A stretch of DNA of 64,000 nt from Fuerstiella sp. (GTDB lineage: Bacteria > Planctomycetota > Planctomycetia > Planctomycetales > Planctomycetaceae), in contig JALHMY010000044.1 of NCBI GenBank assembly GCA_022843805.1, forward strand, positions 1 to 64,000. Direction: 5' to 3'. The translations under genes and the position numbers were made by a program. The notes under the pieces are model-generated. The model searched no databases. It was not told where the DNA came from and saw only the letters and a list, made by a program, of their open reading frames with translations. The first letter of the stretch is position 1. Each line of letters starts with the position of its first letter. Positions 57,287 through 64,000 of this stretch are shown piece after piece.

Positions 57287-58708
57287 ATGCGACGGATTCT
57301 TTTTTATTCACTGGTGTTCTGTACGGCTGGCTGCGGTTCGGATTCATCGAGTCCCGAGAAAGCTGCCGGAATTTCGCTTTCGATTTCGAATCCGGCGTCC
57401 GGTTCTTCCGTGGAGAAGACAGGCGAATCGGTGAGTGGGACACCGTCTCCATCGGAGAGAAATCTTGAATCCCCGGCTGTGCGGCAATTGATTCAGAAGG
57501 CCAATGCCGCCGTCGTTGCTGGTCAGCATCGAGTCGCCGTTGAAGCGATGAGTCAGGCAATTGGTCAGACTCCGGAGGATGCCAATCTGTACCGCATTCG
57601 TGCCGACGTGTACGTGCTGCTGCAGGAAATGGCGAATGCTCGTGCTGATTACAGTACGGCCCTGAAACTGTCGCCTCAGAACGCCGGTCTCTATAACGTT
57701 CGAGGCTATTTCCTGATGACGCAGGGGCTGAAGGACGAAGCCATAGCGGACTTCGACCATGCGATTCGACTGGATCCCGCTTTTGCGCCCGCATGGAATA
57801 ACCGAGGTTTGACAGGAATTGCCGCGCAGGATTTTGCTGCTGCAATTACGGATTTCAGTAAAGCGATCGAAGCGGATCGTAAGTATGCAGACGCATGGAA
57901 CAATCGCGGTTTCGCAAAGATGAAGCTGAATCGAAGTGAAGAAGCACTCCCGGACATTCGAGAAGCTATTCAGCTGAAAGAAGCGAACCCGACGGCATGG
58001 AATAATCTCGGACTGGCCTACATGCAGCTGCAGCAGTTTGCCGAAGCTGAAAAGGCGTTTTCCCGGCTCATTGAACTTTCCCCAATGGACGCTCGATGGT
58101 TCAACCATCGGCGATCGGCATTGCTAAAGCAGGAAAAGTTTGCGGAAGCGCAACAGGATGCTCGACAAATCGAATGGCTCAACGGATTGAATACGCTGAC
58201 ACAGCGAGCGGTCGCGAACGCCGGCAATCCCAAATCATGGATTGACCGAGCTGAACACCTGATGGCCGGTCAGCAATATGGAGCTGCCATACAGGACTTT
58301 ACGCGAGCAATCGCAGTTAACCCAGGCAATACGGATGCATTGACCGGGCGGGCAATGGCCTGGATGCAAACCGGTGATCTGCAAAAGGCAATGCAGGATT
58401 GCGACGAATCGATTGTGTGCGAAGCGAGTCCCCGGTCGTATTCGCTTCGAGCTGACCTGTGGATGATGATGAAAAACTGTGATCAGGCGATCGAGGACTT
58501 TGAAGCGGCATCCCGGTTTGATGAGAAAGTCGCCGAAGCTTACGAAATGAGAGCCGAAAAACTCAGGGACACTGAACCGGAGAAAGCGGCTGCCGACCTG
58601 GAAAAAGCCCGAGAGATACGTAGTGCGCTCGCTGGAACGAACGATAAAACCGTCGAAGCAAAGCCGGTGCCGTTTCCCGTGCAGGATGATTCCGCCGTTC
58701 AAAACTGA
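57287..58708 (+). CDS. TPR lipoprotein
   Basis: About 473 residues. The lipobox TAGC after a hydrophobic stretch (ILFYSLVFCTAGC) predicts a lipid-anchored exported protein. The body is a series of tetratricopeptide repeats: for example ADYSTALKLSPQNAGLYNVRGYF, AIADFDHAIRLDPAFAPAWNNRG, and AITDFSKAIEADRKYADAWNNRG. TPRs bind other proteins; the partner is unknown. ATG 57287 is chosen because AGGGAG lies 10 bases upstream and the signal starts there. It is divergent from glnS and convergent with the HDOD gene. Confidence 0.88.
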   Translation: MRRILFYSLVFCTAGCGSDSSSPEKAAGISLSISNPASGSSVEKTGESVSGTPSPSERNLESPAVRQLIQKANAAVVAGQHRVAVEAMSQAIGQTPEDANLYRIRADVYVLLQEMANARADYSTALKLSPQNAGLYNVRGYFLMTQGLKDEAIADFDHAIRLDPAFAPAWNNRGLTGIAAQDFAAAITDFSKAIEADRKYADAWNNRGFAKMKLNRSEEALPDIREAIQLKEANPTAWNNLGLAYMQLQQFAEAEKAFSRLIELSPMDARWFNHRRSALLKQEKFAEAQQDARQIEWLNGLNTLTQRAVANAGNPKSWIDRAEHLMAGQQYGAAIQDFTRAIAVNPGNTDALTGRAMAWMQTGDLQKAMQDCDESIVCEASPRSYSLRADLWMMMKNCDQAIEDFEAASRFDEKVAEAYEMRAEKLRDTEPEKAAADLEKAREIRSALAGTNDKTVEAKPVPFPVQDDSAVQN

Positions 58709-58719
58709 TCGACGGGAAA

Positions 58720-59619
58720 TCAGACGCCCATAAATTCGACTGAATCTCTCTTCGTGTTGGAGAGTATTTCAAACGCGTCATTCTGCAATTGTCCCACTGC
58801 GTTCTTCACCCCGGAGTCTTCAAGCACAATTGCGGCTGCGTTCGATGAGACGGAATAGTTTTCTGCCGAGTCAAAACGCTGAAGGTGGTTGGCCAGATGG
58901 TCACTGACGGCAATCAATGCCGTCAGCTGAGGATCTGCGACGGAGTCTTCAGGAGAATGATGAAAGCGCACGACGTCCACGATTTCCATGGGCAGTTTTT
59001 GCAGAGATGCAAACCATGCTCCCACATCACAGTGGTTTGACCCCGTAATTCTTTCCTCATGTTTCAGGATAAGGGCCGTTTCATTGAATTCCAGAGGATC
59101 TGTGGCCGCAAAAGATTCCGGCAAGCAGGTCGCAAACAATGCCCTGCCGAAGTCGTGAATCAGTCCGGCCGCAAACTCTTCTCCCTGAAATCCAATTCTC
59201 AGATGTCGGTTGACGTGCGTGGCAACGATTCCGGTCACAAAGCCGTGCCGCCAGAGTATCTCGCGAATCCACTCTTCCCGCACGGTCAGTTTCTGCATGG
59301 CAGCAGCGATGCTGGAGCTGAGAATGAGGTTTCCGCACTGGCGCAGCCCCAGACGCAGTACTGCCTGGTGCAAACTGCCTAATGGCCGCCCGCCCGCGAA
59401 CACTGCAGAATTGGCCATCGATAAAATATCACTGGCCAGTTTCATATCCCGTTCGACAATGGCGGTAAAGTCTGTCAGCGTGGCCCCAGGGTCTCGGGCA
59501 ATCTCAATCGCCTGTAAAGCCACCGCTGGCAGCATTTGCAAATGCTGAGAACCTCGGCGCAACGCGCCTTCAATGTGCTCGGGAAGCACGCAGGTGAGTG
59601 AGATTACGTCACTTGTCAT
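58720..59619 (-). CDS. HDOD domain protein
   Basis: A 299-residue HDOD protein. HDOD is a catalytically dead relative of the HD phosphohydrolases, used in signalling. The segment LPAVALQAIEIARDPGATLTDFTAIVERDMKLASDILSMANSAVF contains the family's typical helices, and FAAGLIHDFGRALFATCLP the residual HD-like pair. Its output is unknown. It is the last gene of its unit, convergent with the TPR gene, and divergent from the sigma-54 activator. Confidence 0.9.
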   Translation of the reverse strand: MTSDVISLTCVLPEHIEGALRRGSQHLQMLPAVALQAIEIARDPGATLTDFTAIVERDMKLASDILSMANSAVFAGGRPLGSLHQAVLRLGLRQCGNLILSSSIAAAMQKLTVREEWIREILWRHGFVTGIVATHVNRHLRIGFQGEEFAAGLIHDFGRALFATCLPESFAATDPLEFNETALILKHEERITGSNHCDVGAWFASLQKLPMEIVDVVRFHHSPEDSVADPQLTALIAVSDHLANHLQRFDSAENYSVSSNAAAIVLEDSGVKNAVGQLQNDAFEILSNTKRDSVEFMGV

Positions 59620-60160
59620 AGGGTGTCGGTATCTAATGCGAGTGTGTCGTACACGAACCAGAAAACTTCAATTCAGATGCATGCAGGGGTGCCGGGTTCG
59701 AAGTCTTTTCCGGAGAGAGGGTAATCGATTACCGGAAAGGAAACTTGTTCAGTTAGTCGGTCTTTTTCTTCAGAGAATGCTTAACGCGGTGCATGATGGG
59801 TGGTTCCTGCTCAATTTAAGATCGGAATTCTGAAAACTTTCGAATTCTGCATTGGCAGTTAAGTGAACCCCGCAAAACTCAATCCGATCGTTCGGAACCG
59901 GTCAGTAACTTTTTCAACAGGAATTGACATCCGAAATGCGACGGTTAACCTTCCCTTCTGCCATCATCTGGATGGCGCCTGACAGCATCGAACGGATAAA
60001 TCCAAAGGATAATAGGGTAAAACGTTTCCCGGCGGCAGAGGCTCGCCTGTTGATCTGTACGGTGGAAATTGGCAACGGAATGGGTGTCGGCCGAACGATC
60101 AGTAGTGAGTGTCAGGTTCAATAGTTTTGATGGAATCCGGTTGAAAGAAGGAGCTGAATT
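59620..60160. other. Divergent region between HDOD gene and sigma-54 activator
   Basis: A 541-bp stretch with no gene I can support. It ends in a strong ribosome-binding site, AAGGAG at 60148-60153. No TGGCAC-N5-TTGC sigma-54 site is visible. A short plus frame at 59924-60124 has no recognisable content. Confidence 0.55.
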
Positions 60161-62140
60161 TTGGCATCGACGGAATGGAAGTCCTGGCAGCATATGGCGT
60201 TGGCGGGGCATGGAAATCCTCAGTCGACGGTCATCCAGCTGAGTGGAAAATTGCTGGCAGACGCGTTGGAGAGCCGTTCTCTGGACGCATTTCTGCGAGT
60301 CGCCCTGGGCGAAATTGCCGCGGAGTTATCTGTTCAGTGGATTGCCCTGGTTAGACGCGTGCCAGGCCCGGCATGGAAAACGATTGCTGAGCATGGTCAG
60401 CATGCGATGACGACCAGTCACACGGGTTTGTGGGATGAAAGTCTTGAGCGGGAAGCTGCCGGGGTTTCCGTCACCGGACAGGGGTGGACCGTCGCTGCTT
60501 TTCCACTGGGCCGTGTTCCGAGTGCTGATCTGATGGTCGTGGCAGCGCGCCATGCGGATGAGGATTTGACAGACTCTGGTTTACTGATCAGTCGTTCCCT
60601 GGCAATGTCGCTGACTCTGGTGGATCGTCAGCAGCGAAGTCAGAAGCAGGTTGATCGGTTACGATCGACACTCAGCATTGCTTCACGGATGTCGACTGCT
60701 GAAGACACGGCGCCGTTGCTGGAGCTGATTGCACATGAAGCGACCCGCCTGCTGAACTGTGACCGCAGCAGCATTTTCCTCTGGGATCGCGATCGAAATG
60801 AAGTGGAAGCTCGCCCAGCTCTGGGCGTGAAGGGCGCATCGCTGCGAATTCCGGCACGGGAAGGCATCGTTGGCGAGACGCTGCGGACTGGTCGAGCAAT
60901 TGTCGTAGATGATGCCTACGACGACGCTCGCTTTAATCAGGAGATTGATCGAAAGAGCGGATATCGGACCCGCAATCTCATTTGTGTGCCTTTGAAGGAT
61001 CCTGGCGGCAAAGTCATTGGTGCATTTGAAGGCATTAACCAGAACGAGGGGCTTCCGTTCACAGAGGATGATGTTGAATGTCTGCAGGAGCTCGGAACTC
61101 AGGCGGCCGTCGCGCTAAGAAACCTGCAGGAACGCAATCTGCTGACTCGAAGTCACAACCAGTTGGCGGAGCAGGTCACCAGCGGAGTAACCATTATCGG
61201 TGAGAGTGCCGCAGTCGTTGCCCTGCGGGACACGGTTCGACGACTGGCGTCGACGGATCTGCCCGTACTTGTCCTTGGAGAAAGTGGCACCGGTAAGGAA
61301 GTTGTTGCTCAGTCGCTGCATTATGGGGGTTCACGGGCGTCGTGTCCTTTTGTGCCGGTCAACTGTGCAGCGCTGGCGGATACTCTTTTGGAGAGTGAAC
61401 TGTTTGGGCACGAGCGTGGTGCATTTACAGATGCCCGGGAAATGCGTCCTGGAAAATTTGAAGTTGCAGATGGAGGAACTCTGTTTCTCGATGAAATTGG
61501 CGATATGAGCCTGAACGGCCAGGCGAAGCTGTTGAGAGTACTTGAGCAGAAAGTCATCAATCGCGTGGGCGGCTCTCAGCCTATTCCGGTCGATGTGCGA
61601 ATTGTGGCGGCGACGAATGCCAACCTGGGCGAAGCCGTACGGGCCCGCAAGTTTCGTGAAGATCTGTATTATCGGCTGAGTGTCGTGACGCTCGATCTTC
61701 CTCCACTGCGCGAACGACCGGAGGACATTCTTCCTCTTGCCGAATTCTTCCTGAAGCGTTTTGCCATTCAGGCGAAACGACCACAGCTGCATTTATCGTC
61801 CGATGCCCGACGACGCCTGCAGTCTCATGTCTGGCCAGGTAATATTCGAGAGCTGCGGAACCTGATGGAACGACTCGCGTTTCTCGCACAGGCCGACAGA
61901 ATTGATGCGGAAGATCTGGCATTTATCCTGAATCCCGATGCCAGCCATTCTCGCAATCTTTCACTTGACCTCGGCCTGGATCAGGCAACCCGCGAATTTC
62001 AGCGTGATTTCATCCGTCGAAGTATCAGACAGGTGAGTGACAATATGACTGATGCAGCGCGACTGCTTGGTCTGCACCGTTCGAATCTGTATCGAAAAAT
62101 GAAGCAGCTGGAGATGAAGGAAGTTGGCGGCATGGAGTAA
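60161..62140 (+). CDS. Sigma-54-dependent regulator with GAF sensor
   Basis: A 659-residue enhancer-binding protein. The N-terminus has a GAF-like domain, then a clearer GAF domain (about 180-330) with [27 protein letters not shown]. The AAA+ domain has Walker [13 protein letters not shown], the sigma-54-contact loop GAFTDA ([17 protein letters not shown]), and Walker [14 protein letters not shown] Fis-type helix-turn-helix ends the protein ([21 protein letters not shown]). The start is TTG 60161; AAGGAG 7 bases upstream makes it convincing. There is no receiver domain, so the signal is probably a small molecule bound by GAF. The target promoter is not in view. Confidence 0.92.
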   Translation: MASTEWKSWQHMALAGHGNPQSTVIQLSGKLLADALESRSLDAFLRVALGEIAAELSVQWIALVRRVPGPAWKTIAEHGQHAMTTSHTGLWDESLEREAAGVSVTGQGWTVAAFPLGRVPSADLMVVAARHADEDLTDSGLLISRSLAMSLTLVDRQQRSQKQVDRLRSTLSIASRMSTAEDTAPLLELIAHEATRLLNCDRSSIFLWDRDRNEVEARPALGVKGASLRIPAREGIVGETLRTGRAIVVDDAYDDARFNQEIDRKSGYRTRNLICVPLKDPGGKVIGAFEGINQNEGLPFTEDDVECLQELGTQAAVALRNLQERNLLTRSHNQLAEQVTSGVTIIGESAAVVALRDTVRRLASTDLPVLVLGESGTGKEVVAQSLHYGGSRASCPFVPVNCAALADTLLESELFGHERGAFTDAREMRPGKFEVADGGTLFLDEIGDMSLNGQAKLLRVLEQKVINRVGGSQPIPVDVRIVAATNANLGEAVRARKFREDLYYRLSVVTLDLPPLRERPEDILPLAEFFLKRFAIQAKRPQLHLSSDARRRLQSHVWPGNIRELRNLMERLAFLAQADRIDAEDLAFILNPDASHSRNLSLDLGLDQATREFQRDFIRRSIRQVSDNMTDAARLLGLHRSNLYRKMKQLEMKEVGGME

Positions 62141-62207
62141 AGTCATGACCGCCAGCATCGGGACAGTTCCAAAAAACAGCCGCCATTCTGAAAAGTGAAT
62201 CGTCAAA

Positions 62208-63527
62208 ATGAACCCCTTCGGAACAGACATTCGCCAGGTGTTGGCACTGCATTGTTGGCTCCTGTCCCAGGCGTTTTCAGGTCCTGCCAAAGCTGAGATT
62301 CGTCATCAGTTTCCCCGGCCGAATTTCAGTCGCACCCTGTTACTGCTTCCAATTGTTTTTTTGACGCTGTCGAGTGCTTTGGCAGATGAAGTGCCCGCGG
62401 TGAACGAGCCGGAGGCAGCCGTCGCCGAAATATCACAGGAACCGCCCGCGATATTGAAGCCCAATGACAGTGATTTCCATGATCAGCCGATCCACTGTCG
62501 AGTTGCCTGGCGTTTTGAAATGTACAATCCGCATTCCATTGATCATTTGAAGGATATTCAGTCAATGGGATTTCAGCAGGTCATTCTGGACTGGCCCAAT
62601 CTTCACGCTGATGCAACTCGCCTTGGACTGGACGTTGTGATCGCCAACTGGTGGACTCAGGACACTGAAGTTCGTGAAATTGAAGAGCGAATTGAACTGC
62701 TGAAGGGAATGGACAAACAGCGATTGCGGGCCATCAGCATGATGGACGAACCTGAAAGAAATGCGCCGGATACTCCGTTTTCGTTTTATCAGTCACTTTA
62801 TGGAGACTTGCGGAAGCACTTCGATACGGAACATCCCGAACTTCAGCTTGAGCTTTCTCACTGGGGTCCGCTGAGACGATGGGAAGACGCGCACTACGAA
62901 GTATTCACGGAGTTGTATCAGTCGGCCGATCGAATGCGTGTGATGCCGTACCCGGATTTGGGTGAGGGGCCGCTGAGCGAAGTCAGTTACCAGATGCTTA
63001 GAAGTCGGCACCTTATGAAACTTGCCGGCCGCGAGATTCCACAGATTGTCATTCTGCAGACCTGGGTCCTTCCGGAGGAACCGAAATTGCCTGAGATCCG
63101 GGAACTGAGAGTGATGATCTGGCAGGCGTTGCTGATGGGTGCAGACGTTGTCTCCTTCTTCAGTTACGAACCGGACACCTGGAAGAAGACTCCAGGGTTT
63201 ACCGAGGGGTTCAGGGACCTGATGCAGGAACTGTCGGTTTTCGGAAAGGAGTTTCGTGGCAGCATGGCTGAAACACGAATCAATTCTGCCGGCATACTGA
63301 CCTCGCAGCTGATAACATCAAATCATCAGCGAGTGACAATACAAGTCAATACCAGCCGACAGGCAGCCGCAGACCTGCCCGGACTTGCCGTTCGGTTTAT
63401 TCGCAGCGTGCCGCCCTCATTAAACGCTTCACTGAATTCAGGCGGCGTCGCATGCATCGCAGATTCTCCCCGTCAATCGCCAGCGCGACATGAATCGCAT
63501 CGAGCGCGACGACGCAACAAAAACTGA
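62208..63527 (+). CDS. Secreted TIM-barrel-like hypothetical protein
   Basis: A 439-residue exported protein; a signal peptide or anchor ([17 protein letters not shown]) lies near residues 45-62, so the real start may be downstream of the first ATG. The main part (about 95-410) has a glycoside-hydrolase-like feel: [28 protein letters not shown] with an Asp-Glu pair at a strand end, and [20 protein letters not shown]. No specific family is recognised, and the catalytic residues are a guess. It is 14 bp upstream of the sulfatase gene, so they probably form an operon. Confidence 0.7.
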   Translation: MNPFGTDIRQVLALHCWLLSQAFSGPAKAEIRHQFPRPNFSRTLLLLPIVFLTLSSALADEVPAVNEPEAAVAEISQEPPAILKPNDSDFHDQPIHCRVAWRFEMYNPHSIDHLKDIQSMGFQQVILDWPNLHADATRLGLDVVIANWWTQDTEVREIEERIELLKGMDKQRLRAISMMDEPERNAPDTPFSFYQSLYGDLRKHFDTEHPELQLELSHWGPLRRWEDAHYEVFTELYQSADRMRVMPYPDLGEGPLSEVSYQMLRSRHLMKLAGREIPQIVILQTWVLPEEPKLPEIRELRVMIWQALLMGADVVSFFSYEPDTWKKTPGFTEGFRDLMQELSVFGKEFRGSMAETRINSAGILTSQLITSNHQRVTIQVNTSRQAAADLPGLAVRFIRSVPPSLNASLNSGGVACIADSPRQSPARHESHRARRRNKN

Positions 63528-63541
63528 TAAGGATCCCACCT

Positions 63542-64000
63542 ATGCAGGGTCACAGATCGGGAAAATCCAGTCGATGGTACGTTGTGCTGTTCGGCATCTT
63601 TTTGATGTGGACGGTGTTGACAGAAGCTCAAAGTTTTTCTGCTGAGTCGTCACAGCCAAAACAGCCAAATTTTGTGTTTTTTCTGGTCGATGACCTGGGA
63701 TGGGCGGACGTCACTGCCTTTGGTCATGGAGAATTCTACGAAACTCCGAACATCGATCGTCTGGCCGCCAGCGGAATGATGTTCACTCAGGCCTATGCGG
63801 CCTGCCCGGTTTGTTCTCCAACACGGGCCAGCATCATGACCGGCCGTCATCCGGTTCGAGTTGACATTACTGATTGGATCCCTGGTTCCACAGCGAATCC
63901 CCGCCAGAATCCGCGTTTTCTGCACATTGATGATCGAGATGAATTGCCGTTGTCAGAAACCACAATCGCGGAAGTTCTGCACGACGCTGATTATCAGACC
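63542..64000 (+). CDS. Secreted sulfatase, cut by the window end
   Basis: The first 153 residues of a formylglycine-dependent sulfatase. A signal peptide ([18 protein letters not shown]) is followed by [16 protein letters not shown], where the double aspartate binds calcium, and [35 protein letters not shown], in which the C of CSPTR is the cysteine converted to formylglycine by a sulfatase-modifying enzyme. Planctomycetes use many such enzymes on sulfated algal sugars; the substrate is unknown. The start ATG 63542 has AAGGA 8 bases upstream. It probably shares a transcript with the gene before it. Confidence 0.93.
   Translation, partial: MQGHRSGKSSRWYVVLFGIFLMWTVLTEAQSFSAESSQPKQPNFVFFLVDDLGWADVTAFGHGEFYETPNIDRLAASGMMFTQAYAACPVCSPTRASIMTGRHPVRVDITDWIPGSTANPRQNPRFLHIDDRDELPLSETTIAEVLHDADYQT

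Noticed and set aside
59690-59715. GGTTCGAA resembling a tRNA T-loop
   Set aside because: No acceptor, D or anticodon stems can be folded around it.
1-64000. CRISPR arrays, insertion sequences, prophage and rRNA
   Set aside because: No regularly spaced short repeats, transposase, integrase or rRNA sequence was recognised on either strand.

Overview
The window looks like a chromosomal segment of a planctomycete (class Planctomycetia, probably near Planctomycetaceae/Gimesia/Fuerstiella-type genomes). The evidence is the set of families almost private to that phylum: DUF1552, DUF1587/1592/1588/1585 and PSCyt1/DUF1549/DUF1553 cytochrome-type proteins, DUF1501 proteins, a YTV-repeat protein, a TIGR03000-type protein, a DUF4159 protein, a secreted sulfatase and the characteristic bL28. 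G+C looks moderate by eye. No rRNA, tRNA, CRISPR array, insertion sequence or prophage was recognised.

Layout. 1-560 is a tandem 247-bp non-coding repeat. 634-4571 (-) is a DUF1552 plus haem-binding DUF1592-group pair. 4792-5460 (+) is plsY. 5568-10452 (+) is a second planctomycete pair (PSCyt1/DUF1549/DUF1553 and DUF1501). 10609-13947 (-) holds a secreted YTV-repeat protein, rpmB (bL28), a small secreted CxxCH protein and csrA, with visible terminators. 14567-16948 (+) holds a Gfo/Idh/MocA oxidoreductase and mutY. 17072-28718 (-) is an operon of two very large membrane-anchored proteins with a TssM-like protein between them. 29123-29761 is a TIGR03000 protein. 30107-43523 (-) is a type VI secretion (T6SS) operon: unknown small gene, RNA polymerase sigma factor, tssA, tssB, tssC, second tssC, tagJ/impE, tssE, tssF, tssG, clpV (tssH). 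tssK and tssL are transcribed divergently (44002-46238). Then come a lipid kinase, an unknown protein, a DUF4159 protein with a cysteine desulfurase, a metallophosphoesterase, an ankyrin protein, a small membrane protein, glnS, a TPR lipoprotein, an HDOD protein, a sigma-54 activator with GAF sensor, a secreted TIM-barrel-like protein, and a sulfatase cut by the window end.

How it works together. The gene order tssA-B-C-C2-tagJ-E-F-G follows the imp-type T6SS order, but the membrane complex is unusual. The TssM homologue stops right after its third membrane helix, has no recognisable Walker A motif, and is translationally coupled to a 1673-residue anchored protein with an intact von Willebrand A MIDAS. 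The operon opens with another ~1638-residue anchored protein. Both giants carry what looks like a degenerate caspase-like (C14) domain after the membrane helix. I infer that they replace the missing periplasmic half of TssM. A dedicated FliA/WhiG-type sigma factor lies second in the T6SS operon, and a terminator-like hairpin sits between tssC and the second tssC. No hcp, vgrG, PAAR or tssJ gene is in the window. This T6SS variant is the most interesting system here.
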